From Chitinophagaceae bacterium (lineage in GTDB: Bacteria; Bacteroidota; Bacteroidia; Chitinophagales; Chitinophagaceae): a DNA stretch of 64,000 bases. The stretch's first letter is position 1; the number at the start of each line of letters is the position of its first letter. A program made the position numbers and the translations under genes. The stretch is taken from contig JADKAJ010000005.1 in the NCBI GenBank assembly GCA_016719165.1, positions 1 through 64,000 on the forward strand. The letters run 5' to 3'. The notes under the pieces were generated by a model. It made no database searches and was not told the DNA's origin. It saw only the letters and a program-made list of their open reading frames with translations. This document shows positions 8,264 to 17,428 of the stretch, piece after piece.

Positions 8264-11140
8264 CTATCTTATCAGCGTAAATGTTCCTTTACGGAAAACA
8301 TCACCACAAGTTGTTTTTGCTTTGATCATGTAAACAAAAACGGCAGCATCCTGCCGGTTGCCTTTATAAGTTCCGTTCCAGCAATCGGAGGGATTTTTAG
8401 AATGAAACACCCTTTCTCCCCAACGGCTATAAATACTGAAATCAAGTTCCAGGATAGTACCCCAAAATTTTATTCCGTAGCAATCGTTGATGCCATCCCC
8501 GTTGGGCGTAAATGCCGTTGGCATCAGGTATCCTCCGGCATTTGTACTGGTTACATTGACCAGTACGCTGTCTTTATTGGTACAACCGTTAATGTCTTCA
8601 CCTGTTACAATATATTCTGTTGTTGTAAGTGGTGTAGCAACGGGATTGACTATTGAGGCATTACTGAGTGAGGCGGCAGGTGACCAGCTATATTGTACAC
8701 CCCCGGTGGCCATTAACTGGCTCTGGTTGTTGCTGCAGTCAATATCATTGGAACTGGAGGCTGTTATCATTGGTAAAGGCAACACTGTTACTGTAGTACT
8801 TAAAGTAGCAATGTTATTACAAACAGTGTCGGTTATCGTTACAGAGTAGGGTGTAGTATTTTGCGGTGAAGCCAGCGGATTTGCAATAGCGGGGTTATTT
8901 AATGCCAATGCCGGGCTCCAGCTGTACAGGTCACCACCGGCTGCATTTAACTGCACCGATTCCAAAATACAAATATCTACCGGTGAGTTAACGGTAAAAT
9001 TATTTGTGGCCCTGACATCAACAGTTACAGAGTCCACGGCATTGCAATTAACAGCATTGGTAACTGTTACAAAGTATTTAGTGCTGGTTGCCGGGGTTGC
9101 AACCGGGTTAGCAATAGCGGGGTTACTTAATGATCCGGCCGGAGTCCATACATAACTGGTGCCACCAGTAGCCAGAAGTTGTACAGAAGCATTCTGGCAT
9201 ATAGTGGTATCGTTGGTGATGGTAACTATAGGTTTAGGATTGACAGTGATCAGTACGGTGTCTTTTGCAGTACAATTATTAGCCGTTGTACCGGTAACAA
9301 TGTATTCAGTGGTGGTTAATGGAGTAGCAATTGGATTAGCTATGCTGGGATTCGAAAGACCGGTTGCCGGTGACCAGGAATAAGCAGTAGCGCCGCTGGT
9401 AGTTAACTGCACCGGGGTACCTTCACAAATTGTTGCATCACTATTGGTATTGACAATGGGGTTGTCCACATTAATTCTTACACTGTCTCTTTTAATGGCG
9501 AAAGGTGCAAAGGAGATATCATCGAGAGCAAAATCGTTGCCCAGGAATATAGTGTTTTTGTTTATAATCGAAATTGTTGCCGTTGTAGCATTTCCTGAAT
9601 TCCATGTAGTATAAAACTGTACCCATGTACAGGTTGGGAGAGTAGCGTTAATTAACCCGCCAATACTATTACCATTAATTGAAAAAGCAAGTTGTGCAGG
9701 GTTAGGATTTGATATAGAACAAATCCAAACAGAGAAAGAATAGTTCGTATTAGCTGTTACAGAAACGTTTGTTCTCCAAACTTCAAGATTAGGAGTTGCA
9801 GAACCATTGACCAAAAGCATATTTCCATTTCCCGTTGTATGATCTGTGCAGGGATGATGGGCGAAGTACCATGCCTGGGGACTGGGTCCAACAAAATATT
9901 CAGCATCGGTAGTATTATTGCTTGTATAAGTGTATTGAGAAGTAAATCCTGTGTTGCCTGCACTAAAATCAGGGTTCGGGATGAGGTTTGATCCTGTTAT
10001 CAGCGATTGTAAATAATAGGTTATTGATTGGCTGGGAGCACTGATAGGATTTGCAACATTAGGGTTGTTCAGGTAAGTAGAAGGTGTCCAGCAAAAATTT
10101 AATCCCGGGGTTGTAATTATCTGTTTTGTTGTTCCAATACAAATTGTTGTATCTGCTGTTGAAATAAGTTGGTTATCATTTTGTATGCCTATTGTAATAG
10201 TTTTCCTGACAGTATCAGTGCAATGAGGATAACTTGTAATTAATGTGACCTGGTAATTACCCGGATTTGTATAGGTGTTTGTTACAGTTGTGGCTGTATT
10301 GGCAATATTGCCATCTCCGAAATCCCATTTTAGAGTACTTTGCCCTGTAACTGTTGTTGAAAAAGTAACATCATTTGGAGAACATGGATTTTGGCTAAAG
10401 GAAAAATCATTTTTCTGAGAGCATTGAATAAAGCATGTACCAACAATGGAGTCTACTTCCTGCTTATTTAGTACCCTGTTATAAATCCTGATCTCATCCA
10501 TTTTTCCCTTATACCAGTCTCCTATGGCGTCACCTTTTCTGCCAAATGCGATCCTCGAAGAGCCATCCTGGAGGATAAATTTTGTCTGTGTAAGGTCTTG
10601 CGAAACAAGTATCCCGTTAACATACATTTTCCATATCCCATTTTTGTAGGTCATGATGATATTGTACCAACATGGATTAGCTATGCGTGTATCAATACTG
10701 CTGCTAAGTAAATGTGTAAGGGCATACCCACCCATCGGGGTGTAATCCCATAAATAAACCCCATAGTTCCAATTCGAAAGTGTAAAATCAGGATGAAAAG
10801 GAGACTTGACTACAAGGGCCTGTGCAATCCAGGATTGGCCAGCTTCAGGTGCTACCCATACAGAAATAGAAAAAGAATCTTGAGGAGCAAAATTATACAA
10901 GTTAGAAAAAGGCAAGAGAATGTGAGCATTGGTACCATTAAAATAATATGCACTATTCGCTGTTCCTGCTTTGTCTGTGGTTAAAGTTGCATTACTGACA
11001 GTTCCATTAATATTATTTCCGCTTACATCATTGGCATTTCCATTAAAAGGATAATGTGCTATCAATCCCTGGTTGAGATTTATCTGGGCATAAGCCCCAA
11101 AACTGACAATTGTAAATAGCAGTAATAAGGTTTTTTTCAT
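8264..11140 (-). CDS. Large T9SS type B surface protein: LamG, PKD and repeats
   Basis: 958 aa with signal peptide (1-18, MKKTLLLLFTIVSFGAYA). Residues about 22-235 form a LamG/concanavalin-like domain (GLIAHYPFNGNANDVSGN, MDEIRIYNRVLNKQEVD). A PKD domain follows at about 250-318 (WDFGDGN, YTNPGNYQVTL). Then come five related Ig-like units carrying the pattern YSWSPATGLSNPSIANPIA, the first separated from the other four by an inserted beta-sandwich of about 170 residues (NLIPNPDFSAGN...ALDDISF). The C-terminal ~85 residues (PTAFTPNGDGIND, WGERVFHS, WNGTYKG, GTFTLIR) are the type B gliding/T9SS sorting domain. It is therefore probably exported through the outer membrane and attached to or released from the surface as an adhesin-like protein. 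It has no catalytic domain. Confidence 0.9.
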   Translation of the reverse strand: MKKTLLLLFTIVSFGAYAQINLNQGLIAHYPFNGNANDVSGNNINGTVSNATLTTDKAGTANSAYYFNGTNAHILLPFSNLYNFAPQDSFSISVWVAPEAGQSWIAQALVVKSPFHPDFTLSNWNYGVYLWDYTPMGGYALTHLLSSSIDTRIANPCWYNIIMTYKNGIWKMYVNGILVSQDLTQTKFILQDGSSRIAFGRKGDAIGDWYKGKMDEIRIYNRVLNKQEVDSIVGTCFIQCSQKNDFSFSQNPCSPNDVTFSTTVTGQSTLKWDFGDGNIANTATTVTNTYTNPGNYQVTLITSYPHCTDTVRKTITIGIQNDNQLISTADTTICIGTTKQIITTPGLNFCWTPSTYLNNPNVANPISAPSQSITYYLQSLITGSNLIPNPDFSAGNTGFTSQYTYTSNNTTDAEYFVGPSPQAWYFAHHPCTDHTTGNGNMLLVNGSATPNLEVWRTNVSVTANTNYSFSVWICSISNPNPAQLAFSINGNSIGGLINATLPTCTWVQFYTTWNSGNATTATISIINKNTIFLGNDFALDDISFAPFAIKRDSVRINVDNPIVNTNSDATICEGTPVQLTTSGATAYSWSPATGLSNPSIANPIATPLTTTEYIVTGTTANNCTAKDTVLITVNPKPIVTITNDTTICQNASVQLLATGGTSYVWTPAGSLSNPAIANPVATPATSTKYFVTVTNAVNCNAVDSVTVDVRATNNFTVNSPVDICILESVQLNAAGGDLYSWSPALALNNPAIANPLASPQNTTPYSVTITDTVCNNIATLSTTVTVLPLPMITASSSNDIDCSNNQSQLMATGGVQYSWSPAASLSNASIVNPVATPLTTTEYIVTGEDINGCTNKDSVLVNVTSTNAGGYLMPTAFTPNGDGINDCYGIKFWGTILELDFSIYSRWGERVFHSKNPSDCWNGTYKGNRQDAAVFVYMIKAKTTCGDVFRKGTFTLIR

Positions 11141-11166
11141 GAACGGTCAGATAGTCGGGAGTGAAT

Positions 11167-12510
11167 TTACTTAAAAGAACTGACCCCTGTATAATTATGC
11201 GGGGTTATTTTCTTCAATTCCTTTTTTAATATTTCACTGACCTTCAGTCCTTCGATAAATTTATGAATGGCCTTCTGGTCAATTTTATTATTGCCCCTGG
11301 TAAGCTCTTTTAATGCCTCGTAAGGATTAGGATAATTCTCACGGCGTAAAACGGTTTGAATGGCTTCAGCTACCACGGCCCAGTTATTATCGAGGTCGTT
11401 ATAAATTTTAGCATCATTGATCACCAGCTTATTCAGCCCTTTTTCAATGGAGCGGAAGGCAATCAATGTATGGGCAAACGGCACACCAATATTTCTTAAT
11501 ACAGTGGAATCAGTTAAATCTCTTTGTAATCTTGATACAGGCAACTTGGCAGCAAGATGTTCAAAGATCGCATTGGCCAGGCCGAGGTTGCCTTCTGCAT
11601 TTTCAAAATCAATGGGATTCACTTTATGCGGCATGGCCGATGAACCCACTTCTCCTTTCTTGGTTTTTTGGGTGAAGTATTCCATGGAAACATAGGTCCA
11701 GGTATCGCGGCAGAGATCTACCAGTATATTATTGATCCGCTTCATGCAATCGAAGTGAGCAGCAAGGCTGTCGTAATGTTCTATCTGCGTGGTGTATTGC
11801 TGCCTGTTCAGTCCCAGGCTTTGCAGGAATTCATTGCCAAATTTTATCCAGTCTGTTTTGGGGAAAGCCACATGGTGTGCATTGAAGTTGCCCGTAGCGC
11901 CGCCAAATTTTCCGCTGAAAGGAATGCCGATAAATTGTTCTATCTGGTTTTCGATCCTCTCCACAAATACCATTATTTCCTTGCCCAGTTTTGTAGGGCT
12001 GGCCGGTTGTCCGTGTGTATGTGCCAGCATGGGAATATCTTTCCAGTTGTTGGCCAGTATTTTTAATTCCGTATTGAGGTTAAGTAAAGCGGGCAGGTAT
12101 TCATATTCAATGGCATGTTTCCACGATAAGGGAATAGCTGTATTATTAATATCCTGCGAGGTAAGTCCGAAATGTACCCATTCCTTTGCAGTGGCGGCAC
12201 CGGATTTCTCCAACTCGTTTTTAAGGAAATATTCGACCGCTTTTACATCATGGTTGGTGGTGAATTCTATTTGTTTGATCTCCTGTGCATCTTCCGGTCC
12301 AAAATCCTCAGCCAGTTTACTAAGGTGTTTTAAGGCTTTACCGGGAAGTTTGAAAAATTTCTTCTTTTCGAGAAAAAGGAGGTATTCAATTTCTATCAAT
12401 ATCCTGTATTTCATCAGTCCATATTCAGAAAAATATTCATCCAGGTGCTGTACTTGTTTGCGATAGCGGCCGTCAATTGCTGAAATGGAGGTGAGAGCTG
12501 TAAGTTCCAT
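11167..12510 (-). CDS. purB: Adenylosuccinate lyase
   Basis: 447 aa. Catalyses adenylosuccinate to AMP plus fumarate, and the SAICAR step, in purine synthesis. The fumarase/aspartase superfamily signature SSAMPHKVNPIDFENAEGN is present, with TSQDINNTAIP and HTHGQPASPTKLGKE as the other substrate-binding segments. Start at ATG 12510 (MELTALTSISAIDGRYR) fits the family N-terminus. It is divergent from mqnA, with about 57 bp between the starts. An ordinary core gene. Confidence 0.95.
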   Translation of the reverse strand: MELTALTSISAIDGRYRKQVQHLDEYFSEYGLMKYRILIEIEYLLFLEKKKFFKLPGKALKHLSKLAEDFGPEDAQEIKQIEFTTNHDVKAVEYFLKNELEKSGAATAKEWVHFGLTSQDINNTAIPLSWKHAIEYEYLPALLNLNTELKILANNWKDIPMLAHTHGQPASPTKLGKEIMVFVERIENQIEQFIGIPFSGKFGGATGNFNAHHVAFPKTDWIKFGNEFLQSLGLNRQQYTTQIEHYDSLAAHFDCMKRINNILVDLCRDTWTYVSMEYFTQKTKKGEVGSSAMPHKVNPIDFENAEGNLGLANAIFEHLAAKLPVSRLQRDLTDSTVLRNIGVPFAHTLIAFRSIEKGLNKLVINDAKIYNDLDNNWAVVAEAIQTVLRRENYPNPYEALKELTRGNNKIDQKAIHKFIEGLKVSEILKKELKKITPHNYTGVSSFK

Positions 12511-12541
12511 AATTATGTTTTATAGACGAATTGAGTTCCTT

Positions 12542-12549
12542 TACCTTTG
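12542..12549 (+). promoter_or_regulatory. TAnnTTTG -7 element of mqnA
   Basis: TACCTTTG sits 18 bp before TTG 12568. Because the first in-frame TTG (12547) lies inside this element, the downstream TTG is the likely start of mqnA. Confidence 0.45.
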
Positions 12550-12567
12550 CCCGCAAAAATAACCCAA

Positions 12568-13311
12568 TTGGATAAGATTCGTGTCGGCATTGTCAACTAC
12601 CTTAATACCAAACCATTGATCTATGGCCTGGAGAAACCGCCCATTTCCAACCAGATAGAGCTGGTGGGTGATTACCCGGCCCGGGTGGCTGAAATGCTGT
12701 TGAAAGGTGAAATTGATGTGGGGTTGATACCGGTGGCGGTTATTCCCCAGTTACCCTCGTACCATATTGTTGGAAATTATTGTATTGGTACGGAAGGGGA
12801 GATCGCTTCCGTGGCCTTATTCAGTGAAGTGCCGATGCAGGAGATCGAGCAGGTGTACCTCGATTATCAAAGCAGAACATCGGTGGCGCTGCTGAAATTC
12901 CTGATGAAAGAATATTGGGGCATTAACCCGAAAATTATTCATGCCGAAAATGAAGAATACCGGCAGGAAATAAAGGGAACAACTGCCGGTTTAGTGATCG
13001 GTGACCGGGCCCTTGAACAGCGAAAGATCTCAACATTTATTTATGACCTGGGTTCTGAATGGAAAAAAATTACAGGATTGCCCTTTGTGTTTGCTGCCTG
13101 GGTTAGTATTAAAGAATTGCCGGCTGAGTTTGTCAGGCTATTTGACGAGGCTAATGCGATAGGCCTGGAGCATATTGATGAGATAATAGCTGAAAATTCT
13201 TATACTCTTTTTGACCTTAAGAAGTATTATACATTGCACCTGAGTTATCACCTGGATGAGAAGAAAAAAAAAGGGATGAAAAGATTTTTGGAAGTAATTA
13301 ATGAGAAATAA
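12568..13311 (+). CDS. mqnA: Chorismate dehydratase (menaquinone, futalosine pathway)
   Basis: 247 aa from TTG 12568. The MqnA/MqnD-type periplasmic-binding fold opens with IRVGIVNYLNTKPLIYGL and includes GEIDVGLIPVAVIPQLP and the later LPFVFAAWVSIKELP. MqnA dehydrates chorismate to 3-enolpyruvyl-benzoate, the first committed step of futalosine menaquinone synthesis; mqnE in this window (60168-61310) encodes the next enzyme. No ATG is available near the conserved N-terminus, so a TTG start is needed; the one after the promoter is preferred. MqnA is favoured over MqnD by the YLNTKPL opening and the length. Confidence 0.85.
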   Translation: MDKIRVGIVNYLNTKPLIYGLEKPPISNQIELVGDYPARVAEMLLKGEIDVGLIPVAVIPQLPSYHIVGNYCIGTEGEIASVALFSEVPMQEIEQVYLDYQSRTSVALLKFLMKEYWGINPKIIHAENEEYRQEIKGTTAGLVIGDRALEQRKISTFIYDLGSEWKKITGLPFVFAAWVSIKELPAEFVRLFDEANAIGLEHIDEIIAENSYTLFDLKKYYTLHLSYHLDEKKKKGMKRFLEVINEK

Positions 13312-13334
13312 GTTTAAATAAATTTCATATCAGG

Positions 13335-14066
13335 TTATACGAATTTTTTATGGGCATCTTTACGACAGAAAATAGTATTGACATATGTGTCGGCATAAAC
13401 AAAATAACCATTGCTTTCGAAAAAATAAATTATCTCCTTGTTTTTTGTTTCCATATTGTGTTCTATAAATTCAAAGGTCTCTATACAAAAGACTTCAGGT
13501 TGAAATTTTTCAAAATCAATTGTTTTTACAATTTGAAGATCCAATCCTTCTACATCTATTGAAACAAAATTGGGATATGGAGTGAAGTATTCTCCCATTA
13601 TCTCATTAATATTAACAAGAGGGATTCTGATTATTTTTTCGATATTTTGTTTGCCTATTTCTTCGTTTCCGGTATTTGTCCAAAAATCAGCTTCTTTTTT
13701 TGAGAAGGTATTTAGCCCATGGTACTTTTCCGGGAAAATGTAAAAATCAGCTTCAGTATTTTCATCAAAAGCAATACCAATATTGATACATTTGTCACCT
13801 TTTCTTTTTTGTAAAAGTTTTTTATATAGAAATGGGTTTGGTTCAATAAGTACACCCCGGCACCCTAATGTATAAAGACGATACGTGTTACTCAACGCTA
13901 TTGGATGGTTAGCTCCAATATCCAGGTAGGTAGGTTTTTTTATCCCCATTCTTTCAAATAAGTAGCTAACTATGATGTCTTCCCCGCTTTGAGAATAACT
14001 TCTTCGCATATGGGCAAAAAAGGAATTAACTAATATTTTTCTTAAGCCAGTCTTGATAGAAGTCAT
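13335..14066 (-). CDS. FkbM-family methyltransferase
   Basis: 243 aa. SQSGEDIIVSYLFER followed by TYLDIGANHPIALSNTYRLY is the FkbM-type SAM-binding start, and VSIDVEGLDLQIVKTIDF the post-motif Asp segment. These enzymes O-methylate sugars or other hydroxyls in surface glycans and natural products. With the next two methyltransferase genes it makes a visibly A/T-rich block at the edge of the polysaccharide cluster, which suggests more recent gain than the flanking genes. Convergent with mqnA, and divergent from the TylF-like gene across 100-150 bp. Confidence 0.85.
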   Translation of the reverse strand: MTSIKTGLRKILVNSFFAHMRRSYSQSGEDIIVSYLFERMGIKKPTYLDIGANHPIALSNTYRLYTLGCRGVLIEPNPFLYKKLLQKRKGDKCINIGIAFDENTEADFYIFPEKYHGLNTFSKKEADFWTNTGNEEIGKQNIEKIIRIPLVNINEIMGEYFTPYPNFVSIDVEGLDLQIVKTIDFEKFQPEVFCIETFEFIEHNMETKNKEIIYFFESNGYFVYADTYVNTIFCRKDAHKKFV

Positions 14067-14217
14067 TTTTTTTGATTTACAACGAGCTAAGATACATAAA
14101 CTAGTTTTTGTTCTGTAGGGTTCATTTCTATAAATGGGAATTACAAAGTGAAAAATATTTGTAACTATGGTAGTAAAGTTGTTTTTTTACTTGCTGGGAT
14201 TAAATCTATATGTAAGT

Positions 14218-14967
14218 ATGAAAAAATTATTGATAAATATTTTGTCAAAAACTGGTTACAGGATTAGCAGAAAGTCAAAGTTGAATTTTTCTGTTGGAGA
14301 CTTTCAATATGAACAAATAACACCATTTGCAGATTATGCTCCCTGGTTACAGGATAAGGAATTTACGCAAATATATAGCCGAATAAAAGACTATACACTA
14401 GTTGATATTTACCGGTGTTATGAATTATGGGAAATGGTAGAAGCTATTCATGTTATTAATCCCACGGTTTGTTTTCTTGAAGTTGGTGTATGGAAAGGTG
14501 GTACTTCTGGAATTATCGGCAGAAAGTTAGCATTATTGAACTCAACTAACAATTTTTATCTGGCTGATACTTTTTCGGGTGTAGTAAAGGCGACGGAAAA
14601 AGATACTTTTTATAAAGGGGGAGAGCATGCTGATACAGCAATGGAAACAGCAGAAGGGATAATAAAGAGTGTATACAAGAATTACAAGATATTAAAAGGC
14701 ATTTTTCCAAATGATACGGCAACAATAATTAATAAGGATGAGAGGTTTGGTTTTTGTCATATAGATGTTGATGTTTATCAATCGGCAAAAGATATTGTTG
14801 ATTGGATATGGGATAAATTGATTGTAGGTGGGGTAATAGTTTTTGATGATTACGGGTTTCATACATGTACCGGAGTTACCAGGTATGTTAACGAACAAAA
14901 AGGAAAGTCAGACAGGGCTGTAATACATAATTTAAACGGGCATGCTATTATATTCAAACTAAGATAG
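14218..14967 (+). CDS. TylF/MycF-like macrocin-type O-methyltransferase
   Basis: 249 aa from ATG 14218 (MKKLLINILSKTG); an earlier in-frame ATG at 14167 would add 17 hydrophobic residues. SAM site FLEVGVWKGGTSGIIG (motif I); metal/substrate segment FCHIDVDVYQSAKDIVDWI; VGGVIVFDDYGFHTCTGVTR is the typical TylF Asp-Asp motif. The family methylates deoxysugar hydroxyls with Mg2+ and SAM. In this context a role in decorating a surface polysaccharide is likely. A/T-rich like its neighbours. Confidence 0.8.
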   Translation: MKKLLINILSKTGYRISRKSKLNFSVGDFQYEQITPFADYAPWLQDKEFTQIYSRIKDYTLVDIYRCYELWEMVEAIHVINPTVCFLEVGVWKGGTSGIIGRKLALLNSTNNFYLADTFSGVVKATEKDTFYKGGEHADTAMETAEGIIKSVYKNYKILKGIFPNDTATIINKDERFGFCHIDVDVYQSAKDIVDWIWDKLIVGGVIVFDDYGFHTCTGVTRYVNEQKGKSDRAVIHNLNGHAIIFKLR

Positions 14968-14987
14968 GTTGTCACATTCTTCAATTA

Positions 14988-15716
14988 TTAGCTTGCAGCT
15001 ACTTTTAATTCGAAAGTATAGATCCTAGGGCTGGGTTTGTGGTATGACGTTTGTAATATCTTGTTCCAGGCATTTTCTTTTAGTTTATAATAACCGAGTA
15101 GAAATTTTATAATTAATCTTTTTACAGGGTTCATATACATGGTACCGTCAGGATCAAGGAATTCTATATTTTCAAACCCTGCAGATCTGAGGACATAAGT
15201 ACTTGATCCGGCAGTGAACATTATGTTATGTGTAAAATCCTCATAACGCCAATAAGCTCCAGTATAAGATTGAGCATTGGGAACCATCAACAGAAATATT
15301 CCTCCTTCTTTGAGAAGATATTTTTTAATATGAATTAGCGTATCAATAATATCTTCCTTGCTAATATGTTCCAAAACATGACTCATAACAATCCTGTCAA
15401 ACTTTCTGTTACTATTTCTGGCAAACTCTCTTATGTCATTCACTTTTTCAACATCCAGCCCATGCTTTTTACATAAATTTATCGATTCGTCATTTATATC
15501 TATCCCATACAGGCTATTGAATCCTTTGCCTTTTAAATATGTAAGCATTTGGCCAAGTCCGCAACCAATATCTAAAATATTTTTTTCTTTGTCAGTTTCT
15601 GTAAAATATGGATTCAGGTATCTCGGAAGGATGTAATCGATGTAAGATTTCTCATCAACATTCCGATTCGAGAAATATGCACTTTTCTTTACCGTATCAT
15701 TTATCTGTTCATTCAT
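14988..15716 (-). CDS. Class I SAM-dependent methyltransferase
   Basis: 242 aa. Motif I ILDIGCGLGQMLTYLKGKG with acidic GIDINDESI, then FDRIVMSHVLEHISKEDIID and GGIFLLMVPNAQSYTGAYWRYEDFTHN, the usual Methyltransf_11/23 type seen in polysaccharide clusters. The C-terminal part (VKRLIIKFLLGYYKLKENAWNKIL) is basic and helical and could touch a membrane. Substrate unknown. Convergent with the TylF-like gene. A/T-rich. Confidence 0.8.
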   Translation of the reverse strand: MNEQINDTVKKSAYFSNRNVDEKSYIDYILPRYLNPYFTETDKEKNILDIGCGLGQMLTYLKGKGFNSLYGIDINDESINLCKKHGLDVEKVNDIREFARNSNRKFDRIVMSHVLEHISKEDIIDTLIHIKKYLLKEGGIFLLMVPNAQSYTGAYWRYEDFTHNIMFTAGSSTYVLRSAGFENIEFLDPDGTMYMNPVKRLIIKFLLGYYKLKENAWNKILQTSYHKPSPRIYTFELKVAAS

Positions 15717-15774
15717 TGTTTTTGGTATAAAAATTAGGATTGAAGATATGGCTTGTATCTTGTATTCTCATAGG

Positions 15775-16653
15775 TTAATGGTTATACAACTGCTTCACAA
15801 TTTTCTCAAATTGTGGCTGGTAACAGAAATCATAGGCATCTTTCCCTTCCGGAATGACATTGGGACATTCAAAACAAACCTCCAGCACTCTTTTTACTTT
15901 TAATCCTTCCGCAACGGCAAAAGGAAATGACTGGTTACCGATAAAGAATTTACACCCGGCAATTATCCCGGCGAATTCGAGGAAATTGGAAACATTTTTA
16001 TATTTCAATGCGGGTATCGCTTTTTTCAAATCCTCGTATTCTTCTTTAAGTCCCACAAATGTGATATTGGGATAGGCTTGTAAAAAATCATAACTGATAC
16101 CAGGTGCCCGATACCGGAAACTGCGTGCAATCACAATCTCATTGTTGAACGATGTATCGGGAGTTACAGTCAGCCATGGTTTACCAAGATCGGCTGTAAT
16201 GCCGTACATGTGGAAATACCAGCGGCAGATATGGTTAGTATTATAATCAAAAGGGTATTTTCTGAATTCATCCAGGTCGTAATCGATCTTTTGGTCGGTA
16301 AGTATATCACAGGCAGCAAATCCCGGCTGCGCAAGGAGTAGGGGGGCCAGCATCTCCACACTTTTCTCTGTCAGGATCTTTCCCTTGTTGGCATGCTTCA
16401 TACTCTTCCGGTACAGCGATTTTTGATTGATCTGGAGATGAAGGTGAATTTTCTTTTCGCCGGCCAGTGCTTTCATGGCGGGTATGGCATAGATAATATC
16501 ACCGATAAGGCCGAAATGTTTGAAATGAACGGCATCTGGGTCAGTTACAGGATAAAGGTTGGGGGGGCTTAGTTTTGAAAGGGCTTTGGTAAAGATCTTT
16601 CTTTTCGCCTCTTCTTTAAAAATCGCAATAGCAAGCCGCTGGAAAATATTCAT
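15775..16653 (-). CDS. GT9-like glycosyltransferase
   Basis: 292 aa from ATG 16653; the longer frame begins with a TTG at 16686 and is less likely. HFKHFGLIGDIIYAIPAMKAL matches the GDxxxxxPAxxxL opening of ADP-heptose:LPS heptosyltransferase-like proteins, and FFIGNQSFPFAVAEGLKVKRVLE resembles their C-terminal donor-site segment. It is shorter than usual GT9 enzymes and lacks a fully clear donor motif, so donor sugar and acceptor are not predictable. It sits between the methyltransferases and the acetyltransferase of the surface-glycan cluster. Confidence 0.6.
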   Translation of the reverse strand: MNIFQRLAIAIFKEEAKRKIFTKALSKLSPPNLYPVTDPDAVHFKHFGLIGDIIYAIPAMKALAGEKKIHLHLQINQKSLYRKSMKHANKGKILTEKSVEMLAPLLLAQPGFAACDILTDQKIDYDLDEFRKYPFDYNTNHICRWYFHMYGITADLGKPWLTVTPDTSFNNEIVIARSFRYRAPGISYDFLQAYPNITFVGLKEEYEDLKKAIPALKYKNVSNFLEFAGIIAGCKFFIGNQSFPFAVAEGLKVKRVLEVCFECPNVIPEGKDAYDFCYQPQFEKIVKQLYNH

Positions 16654-16823
16654 ACTGTCATTTCTGATGAGGTCAAAAGTAGCCAATTTACTGCTTTGTT
16701 GAAGCCTTCTCCGGGGCTTCGCTATTTATTCTATTACCGGAAATGTATTACCTTGCCATCGTCTGTTTTGGCAGTAAGAGAACGGGTATTTGTAATCATT
16801 TAAGTAATGAAATAACGGCCGGT

Positions 16824-17417
16824 ATGCTCAGGAAAATTGGTTTATTGTTCTACTATTTATTCAAGTATCCTGTTTACAAGATCCTGTTTGCAAAGATCGG
16901 TTCCCGTTCCCGGCTGCTGGGTACCAGGGTAGAGGGATACAACCGGATTCAGATCGGCAGCAAAGTGTATATCAATACCGGTGGTTGGCTGGCCTGCATC
17001 CCACTGACAGGAAATGCTGATTGCCTTCTTTCCATTGGCGATGGAACCTATATTGGCCGGTACTCTCATATCTATGCCACTTCAAAAATTGAGATCGGAA
17101 AAAAAGTACTGATGGCTGATAAGGTCTACCTGAGTGATAATTTGCATGGTTATAAGAATATTAATCTTCCTGTTATTGACCAGCCGGTGGAACAATTACA
17201 TCCTGTAATAATAAAAGACGGGGCCTGGTTGGGTGAAAATGTTTGTGTGGTAGGCGCCACAGTGGGAAAGAATAGTGTGGTGGGAGCCAATAGTGTGGTG
17301 ACAAAAGACATTCCTGATCATTGCGTAGCAGTGGGTTCTCCCGCTATCGTTATCAAGCGGTATGATTTTAAGAAAAATGAATGGTGCAAAACTGATAAAG
17401 AAGGAAACTTTATCTGA
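16824..17417 (+). CDS. Hexapeptide-repeat O-acetyltransferase (WbbJ-like)
   Basis: 197 aa from ATG 16824 (MLRKIGLLFYYLFKYPVYKIL); an ATG at 16743 would add 27 residues that do not fit the family. Left-handed beta-helix hexapeptides begin at IGSRSRLLGTRVEGYNRIQIG; His of DNLHGYKN and the loop IIKDGAWLGENVCVVGATVGK and NSVVGANSVVTKDIP are typical of maltose/colanic-acid acetyltransferases. It uses acetyl-CoA to acetylate a sugar. First gene of an apparent three-gene unit with the epimerase (11 bp gap) and GT2. Confidence 0.8.
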   Translation: MLRKIGLLFYYLFKYPVYKILFAKIGSRSRLLGTRVEGYNRIQIGSKVYINTGGWLACIPLTGNADCLLSIGDGTYIGRYSHIYATSKIEIGKKVLMADKVYLSDNLHGYKNINLPVIDQPVEQLHPVIIKDGAWLGENVCVVGATVGKNSVVGANSVVTKDIPDHCVAVGSPAIVIKRYDFKKNEWCKTDKEGNFI

Positions 17418-17428
17418 AATCAATAGTA

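Noticed and set aside
8500..9500. Possible CRISPR-like or intergenic direct repeats
   Set aside because: Spacing of about 240 bp and intact frame show that they are the Ig-like coding repeats of the T9SS protein.
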